64,000 nt of DNA from Blasia pusilla (GCA_050084515.1 CM114272.1:37014001-37078000); one strand, 5' to 3'; shown: positions 13,160 through 26,455, counted from the first letter of the stretch. Notes: generated from the sequence alone by a model not told the origin. Numbers and translations are program-made.

Positions 13160-14900
13160 CTAACCACTTACTCCTTTCGAGTCATGTATTGCGTGGATGA
13201 CAATAAAGGTCTGAATTTGGAAGGGACAATCCCCAATGTTGTCTTTTCGTAATCCCAATGCCAAACACGCCGCCTTCCCTAACATCAAGGGTTGCGCTCC
13301 CGAATTAGGTAGGATGCATTTGCGGATGGTACATTGTACGTGTGGAACTAACCAAGCGAAATACTCTAGCTCAGTTATCCAAAAGCACCACACGTCGTGC
13401 CACCGACTTGCTCTATCGGTGGTCAAGTTGGCATATCCATTGACTTTGCCACTGCAATATGCCATGAGTGAGTAAGGGACATCCCAAGCACTAGCTTCGC
13501 GGCCAGGCCCATCATCTCATCAACAACCACCTCTGAACAAGAGGCAATCACCTCTCCACACTCACACAACTTGGTGGCTAGTCAGAACACCTCCGCTGGT
13601 CAAACTCCAATCGTTACCAAATGCAATTCCAGGGTGGAAAACAACGGAGTCATGCTTACCCTAGTGGCCACCTCTAACAATGTGGTTGACACTAGCTCCA
13701 CCTAAGTCGTCGTAGGAGTTGTCTCTCCAACTTCTCGTGACGTCTACGTAATTACCTTACCTATGGGCACTACTGGTCGTCTAGGCACCATTGACGGTAT
13801 GTGAAGTGCCTATGACAATGTAAATGACCGGGGAACCTTGGCTTGTTGCCCATCGGTTCCCTCATGTGGGTTGATCTCAACCCCACCCCTCAGTGGCTTG
13901 GTCACTCTCACAACACCTCGAGTCACCACCACAACAGCCTATACTTGAGCCATATTACACATAAACCTCAAGGCCCATATAATCCTACCCCGTATTTTGA
14001 TACAACGTGGAGGTTTGAGCCATACTAGCTCCGTGCAACTCATTGGGTACATCATTGTCATCGCAACAATCCTCTGATCGAAGTGATCAATGTGAGTGAG
14101 GAGCGTTGCATCGGGTGCACATCCTCCATCTCCCCTCACTAGGGGAAGAACCCTACCGCCACGATCATCAAGTCCTTAATTTCCACCAAATCTCTTGCCC
14201 GCGTATCCTTAGCCTAACTCTAGTCATAGCTCTTAAGGAAGATCAAAACACCTATTTCTAGTGTGACCATATCGATGATAATGGTCACACTACAACTCTG
14301 GTGGGACCATCCTAGGTGGCTTCTGAACACCTGGAGGCACCCTAGTCCCTCTACCATGTTGTGGGCAATCCCTTGGCCTATGTGGCCCACCACACATCCA
14401 ACAAGCCATTGCCGGTCCCTGCTCAACAACATATGTCGACATAGGATGTTGCCTCATGGGCTCATGATACCCGCCGTGGTTTCTAGGCCCACCGGATTGC
14501 TCCCGTCGTATTGGTGCATGCTCGGGCATATGTGGGGCTACTCATATTCGTGGACCTGTCACATTGTAGGTGGTTACCACCTATAATGTGGGCTTCACCG
14601 TGTGAAGCAACACTGCATCTCGGACTCTCCTTCGTAGCTCCTAGTCCAACACCCTGTGTCGATAATGCATTGATTGAGCCTTATCTATCCCTTTCTTCTT
14701 GCACACCCTATCACGTATCCCTATGCATAACCTCCACACCACGGCACCCTGAAAACCATATGTGCCTTTAGGCCTTGGACTTACCAACTCCGTCGAGCCT
14801 TCTTCCACTGAACCTGCCTTCTTGGCATTTTGGCGCGCGACTCTTGCCCCCTGTCTCTTACAGCGCGAGTGCAACTATCGCTCAACCTACCTCTGCTTGG
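13160..14900 (-). mobile_element. Decayed Ty3/gypsy relic: gag zinc knuckle and retropepsin
   Basis: Minus-strand relic. At 14,361-14,402 a gag zinc knuckle CWMCGGPHRPRDC is followed by a proline-rich tail. Downstream in the element, 13,160-13,465 encodes a retropepsin whose active-site region reads NSGAQPLMLGKAACLALGL followed by CPFQIQT. The plus-strand gypsy element at 60.38 kb has the same DSGAQPLMLGKA..CPFQIQT layout, so the two belong to related lineages. The catalytic Asp appears as Asn (codon at 13,304-13,306). Frames are broken between gag and protease, and no RT, integrase or LTR is seen. The GC-richer composition contrasts with flanking AT-rich DNA. Confidence 0.7.
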
Positions 14901-15649
14901 CGCCTTAGTTGACGCCGGCTACTCCAACGTATGCGCTAACACGGTGCCTATGACACTTCAACTAGTTAACCCAACCATGTCTTAGTTCGGTCGACGTTGA
15001 CTCCTCGTGGCTACGTATATGTATGCATATCCTAACTAGATACGTCGCGCCCTAACACTAAACCTAGGCGGCTACGAACCCTCTAGCATGCCCGTCCTCA
15101 CGGTGGCTATGGTGACTTGACAAACAACGCGACACACGCATCTCCAGGCTCCCCATCGAGGTGACTCGCTTGCCTACTTGCAAACAAAAGAATTCCCCGC
15201 GCCCCCTCGCATCTTTCTCATGTAAAATCATAGTAAAAATGGCTCACTCGTCCTAAAACTCCATTCCGGAATCTATATTAGCATATCAAGCCATATCCAC
15301 CCTCCGTTATGAGGAAATTTGGACGTTAGCACCCTGGTTCCTATACACATTCATACGCAAGAAAGGTGCTTCTAAGGGCCACATGAGAAAGATGACTTGG
15401 GAAAGCCATCTCTCCCTTTCTTATAGCCTTGGGAAGAACCAAAAGGCTCTTCCTCCTAAAGTAGCCATCCCAACGATAATCTGCCTGCATAGATTATCGG
15501 GTGACCGTTGACTTGGTCAACATGTCAATTGGATGACAAAGACCAAAATAGAAAGATTTTCAAAGATGATGTTCCCAACGCAACAGGCGTGTCGCCAACC
15601 TTATTTGAAATCTCAAGACAAAGTCACACTCGGACAGCCCAATGATCTC

Positions 15650-16588
15650 CTATGTGATCGACGTTGTAGAACTCTACCTCTCGTCTAATTAAGATGTGAT
15701 AAATAACTTCACCCACTACTTTCCCATTGCCATCCTCAATAACTACTTCGGATTTTTTAAGCGCACTTCTAAGTTGTGGTCACCGAAAGCAACTATGACT
15801 TAAAGCAAATTTCATTTCAAATATAGTTCGTATAATACATCAATTCATCTCTTTTCATCTCCTTTCTATGCGACTAAGTAAATTATGTCTTTCCCTTCTA
15901 TTGGGCACTTATCATTATTCCCAAGAATAATAAGGATGGATTTTTGTATAGACTATAAGAAGCTATACCAATCCTTTTGATTGGTCATATGCCTAGATGG
16001 TCCACTATCGAGCATCCATATATCTTCAGTGCTAGTCTTACTGGAATATTTTTCTAGTGTGCAAAACTGTTTGATTTTTATCCAAGTATCTATCTCATGG
16101 GCCTTTCTTGAGTATTCAATGTTGTGACCAAACTCTCATACTTCGGAGGCAAAATCCTTTCGTGAAAATGGGTCAAATCTTTGATTGATTTCAAAATTCC
16201 TACTTACGCTATCTAATCTTGTAGATTCTTCATCTGAGTCAAGAATTGCTTTAGAATTAGTTACATTCATGATAATAGCATATAGAGCATCAATATTTTT
16301 GCATTTCCATGCTACTAATATAAGAGGATAAATATCACTAGATGAAAATAAACATGAAAAATTAAGAATAGCTTGTGGATTCAAATCGAACCCTATAGTC
16401 GTCTCCCAAATCTCAAATGATTGAAGGATAATTCTCATTTTCAAGTTTTGAAGTGTATAGATAAATCCCTATAACTTGCCTCCATCTAGTAGATGAGAGT
16501 AGACATGAATTGACGAAGAAAGAACCATCTCTCTATAATTTGTGCAAATATAATAAAGTTCCAGATTTAAAAATAAGGAAGAAATATA
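15650..16588 (-). mobile_element. Decayed Ty1/copia relic: gag and protease
   Basis: Minus-strand internal region just downstream of a primer-binding site. A copia gag N-terminus is readable at 16,136-16,500 (LDGG then KMRIILQSFEIWETTIGF, then CKNIDALYAI), followed by the protease signature IWMLDSGPSRHMT at about 15,983-16,020 and a GNNDKCPIEG strand further on. Stops and frame changes interrupt it, and it fades before integrase or RT. Gag, DSG protease and the GN.KC.IEG block in this order are typical of Ty1/copia. Confidence 0.75.
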
Positions 16589-16600
16589 GCTTTGATACCA
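16589..16600 (-). promoter_or_regulatory. Primer-binding site of the copia relic (initiator tRNA-Met type)
   Basis: On the minus strand the 12 bases read TGGTATCAAAGC, one change from TGGTATCAGAGC, the usual complement of the initiator tRNA-Met 3' end. It follows directly after ...TTCACA, the expected CA end of the 5' LTR, and lies about 100-150 bp upstream of the gag frame. Confidence 0.75.
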
Positions 16601-16900
16601 TGTGAAAAACATCGTATGAAATATATCATAAATCTTGAAGATAAAAAATGCCTAGTCCGTATGTGCGCTCAAAGTAGAGCTTTGATGGAGCCTGAATATG
16701 GAGAAACTCAACATACAAAAATGCACTTCCCTTGGAGTTTCTCAACTATATCAATACTTAGAAAATTAGAGTTTTAAAAACTATTTCCTTCATTTCTTTT
16801 TATAAATAGTTTTTGTCGAGGGCTACGTTTAGGCGTATTCCAAGAGGCAAGATAGGGTTACATCATCCTATAACTCTAGTCCATAGACTATATACATCAT
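16601..16900 (-). repeat. Probable 5' LTR of the copia relic (outer edge unclear)
   Basis: The inner edge is fixed at 16,601 by the primer-binding site. A TATA-like TATTTATA (minus strand) sits at 16,801-16,808, placing transcription start inside the LTR. The outer edge is an estimate; no matching 3' LTR was found. Confidence 0.45.
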
Positions 16901-16949
16901 ATTACTATGACTCCTTCAATGTCTAAGCCATTATCATCAACCTAGGCTA

Positions 16950-17640
16950 CTCTTCATATAAGGGGGCCATTCAAATTAACGGTAATAAAAATGAATATTG
17001 AGAATCCAACAAAAAAATATTCTACGTTCATTAATTTGTATTGAAATTTTACGTTATGAATGAGTTCTCATTTGATTATAATTCAATCAACTTAACTAAG
17101 TGAGTAGAAGGACTCTCATCATACTCTTACTCATAACATACTAGTAAAGTGCCCAAGCGATGCAAGGGAAATAAAAAAGTGTTTGAATAGCTAGTGTATA
17201 GCTTGTGAAGGGAAGAAATTAATGATGCTATACATAAATTCAAAATTTTTTCTTGATGCCCATAACATGTGAAATCTTTTCTTGCTGCCCAGTTGCCATG
17301 TGTCAAGTAGAGAGGTGTTTGCAAATCAAGAAGGCACTCTCCCAGAAGAATATAGATTAGGTAATACTTCAAGAGAATACTAATATGAAGAGAGTTATCA
17401 CTTGAAAACTATGAGCTCAAATGTATTTAGTATGTTCAGTGAGGATAGTCGTACGAAACTTAAACTTTGATTGAGTAGAAGCTCTGATGAGTTTACCTAC
17501 ATTCAATAAGTAAGATGAATATATTGTATCTTTAGAATAGTGTCGTGCGAATCCACATCGTCATACAACATACATCGCTGACATACCATATTCACATATA
17601 TACATAACATAGACGAGAGTATCCACAAACACAAGTGTAC
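16950..17640. other. AT-rich stretch between copia relic and gypsy copy
   Basis: No gene, RNA or element could be supported here. Confidence 0.4.
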
Positions 17641-17642
17641 CA

Positions 17643-20475
17643 CAATTGAAATCAAGCATCGCATATGAGTGTATGCCTCACGAAGACTCTCACCAGTCTT
17701 TCGCTCAAATTCCTGAAGACTCCTCAACTTCTCCGTCTTCACTCCCTGATAGTTCTTCTTCAACCTCTTGAAGAACTTCGCAACCGGGCTGAATGATGGT
17801 GGGGCACTAGTACCCCAACTAGTACCTCCACTAGTACCCCCACTCCGGCTCGTACTCGTACCAGTCAACGTCGGGCTGGTTGGCATAGTAGGAGCACTAC
17901 TACCAATACCACCATGGGTGATAGACACATAGCCTGGAGACCAATATTGTCTCCATGCCTCAATCTCAACAACATGGTCCTTCCTAAACTCATGGTAATC
18001 ATCCATGGATGGTCCTTCCAAGTGCTGAAACAACCCCTTCCAAGCCAAGAAGGGTGTAAACAACGTGGCGTTCCGCAACATCTGCATATCACACCACGTA
18101 TCAAACTCCTGCATGAAGTCCTCCAACTCAATGGTGCCCATTGCACCCAAGTATCATCGTGGGCCCTTCATGGCCCCATATCCACCGTCCATGTCCCAAA
18201 TCAATGGAGCTGCAACACTCGATAACAACGTAGAAGACTCGGTGTTTGGAACACTCTCGTCCTCCTCTTCATCAACCGTCGGAAGTGGAAAAGGTAGCCA
18301 TACCTAAATCCACTCCGTGTGAAACCATCATTGTCCGCACCACGGTCCGCAACCAGACCACCCGACAGCTCCGTGATGACCAACGCCGATGCCGCACCAC
18401 CACCAAATAACCAAGTGACGTCGATGTCGCTATACTATTCTAGCTCTACTAGCTATGGGTGTAGGCAACCTAACTTGTCATCACCACAAGAAACCTCCCA
18501 CGGTCTACTCGTCATCCCTCCAGCCTCACTACAGGTAGCACACAGGAGTAACACTACTATGGAAATCAGCGTCAATCCTAACAATGGGCGCGCAAGCAAG
18601 AAGCACCGATGGAGGGGATCCAAACACAAGAAGTCCACGACAACCCTCCAATCGCAAATGGAAATCAAGGTAACATAATCCACCAAACGTGGTGCCCCCT
18701 GAATCCACAAAACCCACCACACAATTCTAACGCAATAGCTACTGCGCCGTGGGTCGATGACGTGCTAGTCGAACTCGCAGCATCTGAAAATATCACATGC
18801 ATGGAGAGGCTACACCGTACTATGCGCTAGAGGTACATCAACCAGAAACCTGAGATGCATAAAGCGCCTAACACATCTCCGAACAACAGCAAATGAGCTA
18901 CAACAATGTGTACACTGGCATAGTTAAGAACTTGGCAGATAAGCGTCCTCCAGGCAGAATAGCCCAAACATGGGTGACCAGTTATGCAACACTCAAATCC
19001 CAAATCTTGCAAAAATTGTCTCACGCCCAAGCAAGCAAGCTTGCTTGCTTGCTCCTCTTTGAGTGAAATCCGTGAAAGACCTACTGTCATAAAACACGTA
19101 TAGAATCACATACAATCGAGCCAAACCCACTCCACGATGGGAGAATCTAGGTCGAAGCTTGCGGGAAACACCATAGCCAAGAGCTCTACTCACTACCAAG
19201 GCTAACTCCCAACGCAACAGGCTCAAATCCCAACTCCTGCAAAAATTGCCTCACGCCCAAGCAAGCAAGCTTGCTTGCTTGCTCCTTGCTCCTTACTCCG
19301 CCTCTCACGCCCACTCGCCCCGAGCTACCACGAGTTGCCTCGAAGCCTCAAAACGCCGAGAAATGCTCGAGACATGCCCCGTTCGCCACGCTTCAATATG
19401 GAGAGAGGCCCAAACAAGGCGCCCCCAACGGGATAGGCGTCTCTAACAATGAACGAGTCACCAACCAACCAGCCCCTCCGATCCGCTGTCCACCATAGCT
19501 AGTCCGCAAAATTTCGATCAGCAATTACTTCACAAATCCGTGACCAAAAATCGAATTTGTTTTAACCAAAATTCAATTGACCACCATAGCTATCTCTCCA
19601 CAAAAAATCAGCTACAACCGAGCTCTGTACTCCGAGCTAAAAATCAGACAAACTTGTTGTCCATCCACCTCCAGAATCGCAAATCCGACAGCGCTTCCGC
19701 CAAGTTTCATGCACGCAGAAATCCGCAACGCTCCACACACTCAAGCAGATAGCTTCACATGAGATCACAATACAAGTAGCAATAGGAACCTCTCACCCGA
19801 TCTGGATGAACTTCAACAGAGCTTCCGCACTCCAAGCTCTCCACATCAGAAAACCGTCGAACACGAACCAGAATCTTCAATCCTTGATAACTTCCAACTC
19901 CTTGACGAAATCCGGCGATCTAAAGCGCGTTGGAAGGCTCTCAGCAAGGCGCTTCTTTCCCAACCAACCATGCACCAGATTCACACCTCCAATATAGGCC
20001 ACAAGCCACAAACATCCTCGGCTGAGTACACAATCAGCCCTAACCAGATCCTAGTGATCTACAATCGAAGCTACCATCGATCTACTCCAGTACTTTGAGT
20101 GAAATCCGTGAAAGACCTACTGTCATAAAACACGTATACAATCACATACAATCGAGCCAAATCCAATCCACAATGGGAGAATCTAGGTCGAAGCTTGCGG
20201 GAAACACCAAAGCCAAGAGCTCTACTCACTACCAAGGCTAACTCCCAACGCAACAGGCTCAACTCAAAGAACTGACTGTTCTTTGAGTGCACTCCACCTT
20301 ATATCCTCCAACCTAAGAGCGGGCTCTACTGAGAAAGTCACCCCCAATTGAGTAACCCCCAACCCTATGTATGAAACCGCATCTCTACCAAGCCACTACG
20401 GTCCTACATAAGGAATGGCCTCTACTAGCACATTATACTCTACGACATAATCCGTATGGTCATGACAATAGTCAT
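17643..20475 (-). mobile_element. Truncated Ty3/gypsy copy: partial LTR, leader and gag (sibling of the 55.8-kb element)
   Basis: Read on the minus strand, this matches the plus-strand element from about 56,380 to 58,999: the LTR promoter (TATA at 20,298-20,304), leader, and the first part of gag starting at the ATG at 18,192 (shared IELEDFM.EFDTW, NATLFTPFLAWKG, MDDYHEFRKDHV, YWSPGYVSITHGG). Gag identity is high by eye. The copy stops abruptly at both ends: in U3 near 20,475 and within gag near 17,643. It therefore lacks protease, methyltransferase and RT. It carries an extra internal duplication (18,994-19,227). Confidence 0.85.
18994..20264. repeat. Nested duplication inside the truncated gypsy leader (A-B-A-C-B order)
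   Basis: Block A (18,994-19,052, ending in a 24-bp palindrome at 19,028-19,051) recurs at 19,228-19,285 with its palindrome at 19,258-19,281. Block B (19,058-19,227) recurs at 20,092-20,264. The plus-strand sibling has each block once (B near 56,567-56,750, A near 57,577-57,650). So a B-A unit was added in this copy, with the joint next to the palindrome. Confidence 0.8.
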
Positions 20476-20848
20476 AAGTGTCAGTTTAGCAAGTACCTAC
20501 CTAGGAACTCAAGTCAAAGTGACTCAGATTAGCAAGTACTCGCTCACAAAACCAATATGATCATAGATAGTACTTACCTACTCCTTAAGTATTTGATCAA
20601 TAAGTGATCTCTCATGCTTATAACTCAATTTGAGTACATGGAGTGATTAATAAGAGTTAAGATAGCACTAACTTTGATTACTAAGAGTGATAGTACCTAT
20701 AGAAACGAATACCCTATAATTTGACGATGAGGATGATTGCCTCATCTTCACGAATGAAGACTTAAGACTTTGAATACAATAGTATAAGGAGTCATATATT
20801 CCATGAAGGAGACAGATATTTAAATTCAAGAGTAACAAGATAACATTG

Positions 20849-20850
<2 letters not shown>
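20476..20850. other. Unassigned stretch beside the truncated gypsy copy
   Basis: No match to the sibling element and no coding frame. It ends in a (TA)n microsatellite. Confidence 0.4.

Positions 20851-20880
<30 letters not shown>
20851..20880. repeat. (TA)n microsatellite
   Basis: About 30 bases of alternating T and A immediately before the TGTCAC end of the solo LTR. Confidence 0.9.
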
Positions 20881-20883
<3 letters not shown>

Positions 20884-21522
20884 CACGTCTTTTATGATAG
20901 ATCGGTGAGATCTAGTAGAGCGTCTTCGTGAGTAGTGGAGGATATGCTCAATATGTGGAGGACGACCTGTTGATGTCCTAGGAAACCTTAGAGAATAGGT
21001 TTCCCTTTCGTTTCCGCTCATTTGGAGCCATATTGAGAAACTTACTATTTTAGGTAAGTACCATTAGGAGTATATGATCGATTTTCTATTTTTGGTAAGT
21101 GACCCTTGACCTCCTACATCAGGTCAAGAGCCAAGGAGGTGACTTGGGAGAATAGGCTACCATTGAGAGAGTTTGGTAGAGGGGAGGGGTATATCTCAAG
21201 GAGAGAGAGCTTGAGAGCTCATTCTCTCTTTGTTGAACCTCTTGGCATGAGGCGGCGGAGCTATGGTCCCTTGCCTTGTGAGTATAATCCAAACCTCTCA
21301 TTAGAAGAATGAGTTTGGTTTGACATGAGAGAGAGTGCACACCTTTGAGAGCTATGGTGTGAGATGGTATAAAGAGAGATTGGATCTTACTTTATTGGAG
21401 ATATTTTTAGTACTTCTTGTCTCGTTGTGTGGATGCCATGAGTTAGCATGGGATCGTGCGTGTTTGTGTGTGTGTTCGGTAACAACAATACATGTTGTGT
21501 AGCGATATTTATGCACACGACA
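20881..21522 (+). mobile_element. Probable solo gypsy-type LTR
   Basis: Starts TGTCACGTCTTTTATGATAG and shares about 80 bp with the start of the 55,782 LTR (GATCGGTGAGATCTAGTAGA, GTAGTGGAGGATA), then diverges completely. A TATAAAGAG box lies near 21,371-21,379. The proposed end is CA at 21,522. Flanking target duplications are not evident, so the 3' border is uncertain. No gag or pol follows. Confidence 0.45.
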
Positions 21523-24500
21523 ATCTCCAATTCATCAGGAGAGCATGGTTTGTTACTTCATGTTAATCAAAGGTAATGTTATTATGGAGTTCAAGCCAAT
21601 TTGAAAGATTTAAATATGAGCATTAATATCAATAATTCAAATTACAAAATAATTGCAAGAGAAGAGAAGAATGAAGATCTATTTTTTCAATAAATAATAC
21701 TTCCATTGATAAGTTAGTATCTTAATATTTCTTGTTACTTATTTTCTTAGCTAAATAAATGCTAAGGTTTGTTGGAAAGATGGATGTTTTTTTTTCATTT
21801 TTACAATAAATATTGGTAGAATCATTTTTCAATAGAGTGGACAATACAATCATGTGAAAGAAGATCATCAATAGATGCATGCCGACTAGTATGAACAAAT
21901 AGCAAACGATTCAAATACACTTAATAATTTCTAAGAAATATTATTTTCTTTTCTTTTAATTATGATAAAACATCATTGAAAATAGACATAAGATAATAAA
22001 AAATTGTATGGTACTCACTCACAAATTATTATAACATAATATTTTTAAATCTTAATCCCATGGATATGAGAGGATTTGACATCAACGGATTTGAAGAGTC
22101 TACTCTTCCTTTTACATTCTTGTTAATATTCTCTCTTTTTAAGTATTTTTTTCTTGGTACACTTGACATGTTTGTGTGTGTGTGTGTGTGCTTCAAGACA
22201 CCTAAATTTTCAAGCATCACTTTATCTCTAGGATTTTGATAGAATTTGAAGTCTCCAAAATAAGTTTCTTGGTGTCAAATGAATGATTTGTGACTTGAAA
22301 GATAAAGCAAAAACTTTAATCACATCATAAAATCAAATGAGAGGGATCCATTAGAAAGAACATAGATTGGAAATCTAGGAATTTGAAATGGTTATTATAT
22401 TTCAAATTTTTTGGTCATTTCCTTTGAGCCTTAACTTTGCCCTCCCTTCGAGGAAATCATCCATTATTATTTAAAATCCGCTTTCTCTTTGTTGATAACT
22501 TATTATGTAACAAAGATAGATTTTGGTTAAGTTGATATTCATTGAATAGATTTTTCATATGATAAATTTTTTATTTTTATATCTTCATGAATAAGTCATT
22601 ATAATATATCATTTGAGAGCAAAAATTCCTTTTCAATCTAGCATCAATCAAAGATGGGTGACATTAATCAAAATTTAAATTCTAAGAAATATTCAAGGAA
22701 TTAATCTCTTTTCGAGAAAAACATCAATCCTATGAGACATCTTATCATTTCATTAGAGAGAAAGTCTTACTAGGATAAAACAAAGCTTACATATGTGAAT
22801 ATAGATCAAACGTATGTATGTAATTTGTGTAGTTGGGCCAAAGTTGACAAACATTAGAACCCATGGCAAAAAAATGGCCAAAAGTAAAGAAGTTATTATG
22901 GCATCTCATCTGGGCGGTTGTAAAGCATTTGATGTTCAAAGGTTGAATGAATATAAAAATTTGAGGGTTCATTTTTACATAAGAGGGAGTTTATTTAGTT
23001 TACTTCTATAAGTGTGGTGATGGACACCACTACTTCTGAAAAATACAATAATAGCCAAAGATGGGCGGCAACCCATGTCTTAGACGAGACGAGAGGTAAC
23101 TCATGAGTTTCCACGCCCTAAGGTCATGCATGAATTAAATGCCCTCAGAACATAAAAGAAATCCCACGTCTAAGACACGAGGGAAAATAACTCAAGTGTA
23201 TGCACCCCTTAAGGTATACCATGCTTGAAATGATTTTCTACACAAACAAAAATTTACGGAATCATAAATTAGAGTTAGAGAATATATTTCGAGATGGCTT
23301 ACTCTGTGGTTAGACTCCCAAGTTTCCTACATTTCAAAACTTACTGGTTGGTTCTTTGATTCCCACTGTCTCCCAAAGGTGAATTTTCCCATACTTGACC
23401 TAATTGCCAAAATTCTCATAGAACTAATTGATCTTCATATCTTCCTCCAATTTATGAATTACTATGATTCCAAAGAAAATTTTAGAAAGCTTCTTATTTT
23501 CAATGGAGCTACTCAAAGCACCAGCCATGAGAAAAATGATACCTTTTGAATTTTTGAACATAAAAGGTTATAGTTAAATTCAATGGATTGAGGGAATTCT
23601 TCTTTCATTTCAACTTAAAAACAATATGGTTGTTAAATATAAAAGTATTTTGTTTATAATACATGGTAAATCTCTAGGTACCATATACTCTAAATATGGT
23701 ACATATATATGCAAAAGACATGATACCACTATACGTAACATATCTATATTATTATTGGAGAATGTCCCTACCATTTCCAAACGTCTCTCTGATTAACGTC
23801 CGACTTTCCAAGAGATTCATTTAAAGTAGATTTAAGATTTCACTTAACTATCGAGGGGCTTAGTTAAACATTAGTCATATTGATGATTAATTTAATCACA
23901 GACATATACTAGTTTGTTATATGGCTAACTATTGTAACTTGAGTAGATGAAAATAATTCTAAAACTACTTTGAGCCACCATTGAAGCCAAAAAAATGGTC
24001 TTAAGAGTCATGTGGCTTTGCGAAAATTCCAAGAAAGGAGTTTAATGTATCTACAATATTCGTTAAAAAATCTTGTCGAATACACGAAAATAATAAATTA
24101 TGGTAAGTTTAACATCACTCCTATTTTTTGAGGTTGTAGGCTCAAATTTTTGGGCAGGGAATCAATCCTAACCATCTGGTTGCCAATATACAACTTTCAT
24201 GAGAATGGGCCCTTAAGACAAGCGGCATGTACCATGTTTGCCATACAAAGGGCAATTGTATTAGAATATAATTGAACTACCCTAATCTAAATAACCAAGG
24301 GCAAATTGCCTTAGACTAGACCATTAAGGGCTCCAACCCATTGGCCTTAGATCATGGCAACCCTAAGGGTTTGTTGAATTTGTTGCATCCAGACTATTGG
24401 GTGCCATAAATGACCTAGTGTCTTGGCGACCTTAGATAGTCAAACATAACAATTATCCATCATTTGTTCTTCGGCTGTCCATTGAAAATAATTTTTTGTA

Positions 24501-25140
24501 TCATATGATCATTGCGTCGTAAGCTCCAATGGAATATGACCCTAAATGTTTGGTATGATGAGAAACGGTATTTGTGACGATTCTGAATCCTTTTGCAATT
24601 TCGTGTAGTGACATAACAAGATCCAACATTTTCTAGGGTGGTTGTTATCATTGAATTTAGGCCGCTAGATTGAATCCCACAACAACTAGTAGGTACCCAT
24701 CGGAGGCACGAGTATCTATTATTACTAATTATGGGTAATTTGATTATCGTGACATCCACTCCAAATTATCAAAGATATACGTCAAAATTTGTAATAATAA
24801 TCTATGCAGCTAAAAGAGGACCCCTTCCTCCAATGTTGACACGTGTACATTTTGCCCTCCTCCAGTGAAAACATGTGAAATGTGACAAAAAAAAATTTGA
24901 CGGGATGAATAAAGTAAGGAGACTTTTCCTCACAATTTTTACTCGAGGCTTATGCTTGTATAATAATAACTAGCATCACGGGTGATTTTTCCGTGGTCAC
25001 CGTAAGGGAAACACTTATGCTAAATCTAGGGAGGAGTGAAAAAACATTAGTATGTTCTTAGGAAGGGTCTTCAAACACCTTGATAAGGGTGCATTAAACA
25101 AGATTAAACAAATCATGACTTCCCCACACCCTTTAAAAAA
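21523..25140. other. AT-rich gene-free stretch
   Basis: No supported coding sequence. A (GT)n tract lies at about 22,172-22,190. A partial block near 23,750-23,830 resembles the 4448/5790 repeat. Confidence 0.5.
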
Positions 25141-26455
25141 TATTAATCATGGTCAATGCTTTTGACCGCTTCGCGACGCATTACCGCAACGGCTAAGGTC
25201 GCGAAGAGCGGGTGCGACGGCACGCGCTTACCCTATTTCGAATTTGTATCGGTACGCCAAAGAATCAGGAGTGTGTATATTGTTAGACTGCAAGCCGTAG
25301 GTAGCTGTCCTACAGGAGCAGGAGGGCGTTCAAAATCTAGAATGCGCGGGAGTGATGCGATAGCGACTCCTGATGCGTACATGGCAGTGAATGATTGGTC
25401 TGCTTAGTTCGGTCCGCTGATGTGTCGGCACATGTGTCCGTAGTTGGGTGGCCAGACCCGAGCGTCATACGTCCTACTTGGACACTCAGACGCTCTGAAG
25501 ATGTTCGCATTCGTTAGCAACTCTCTGTGTTGAATCGTTGTGTTTCTGTCTGTGGATGAAGGGTGTAGGGGCGGAAGAGGGAAGAAGAGCAGGTCTGAGT
25601 CTGGAGCAGCACGGTGTTGCTGAGGGTGTAGGTGTCTTGAAGTAGGTCGATCGCATCGTTGCGAGAGCCGAGCGGGATTCAATCTGTTGCTGCCTTACAG
25701 CGTTGCCTCCGCTTATCTCTCTGACTTGATACACCATCACGGCCTCCGTGTATCTCTCCGTTTCCTGTACTGTTTGAGAAGAGTCATGTTGACGTCCAAC
25801 CGTTTGCGGTCCTGTGTCGGTGGATCCGGGAGACGTTGTGTTGCGTGCACGAACTTAGCTTTGCAATGACAATGTGAATCTGGCCTTGAGATTCTTACCG
25901 TGCTGTATCTCCTGCCTTCTGGTGCTGGACTCTGTCGGCTTCCGACCTTCTGGCTCTGCTGGCAGCTCGAGACCTTCCGGGGCTGTGGAGGCGCCGGTTG
26001 CCTTGGAACAATTGAATGCCTGGATTCCTGAAGAGCTAGCTTCGTGTAAGCAATATGAATAAGGCTTTCTTCAGTCTGTTTTGTGGACTCCGATGAGGTC
26101 CTTTCTCACATTGCAACTCTACTCCGCAATGTCTAGTTCAAGTCCATCTTGTGTCACTTTCGAGTTCGAATTACATGCTGTACGCCTTCTCCCCTCTATC
26201 CGCACCTCTGCAGTACGGAATTTGATGCCACTGCGCACGAATCACTCTCAGTTTCTGTTCGTCCAGCATGCCTGACCTTGCGTACTGTATATGCGTGTGT
26301 ACATGAACACATTTCCAAGCGACGAGAGGTGCATCTTAGCAATTCAGACCAGGGTAAACGGGTCGTAGGATGTCGATGATTTGGCTAGAGAACCAGACTT
26401 AGCTGTGCGGCTTTCTGGTGGAAGGTCCAGTTCTATACAGGTGCCACCAAGAAGC
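25141..26455. other. 5' flank of the kinesin gene
   Basis: Composition rises sharply near 25,150. Several short frames exist but none shows a recognisable protein. The sequence before the start codon ends CTATACAG/GTGCCACC, which resembles an acceptor site, so a 5' UTR intron is possible. Confidence 0.4.
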
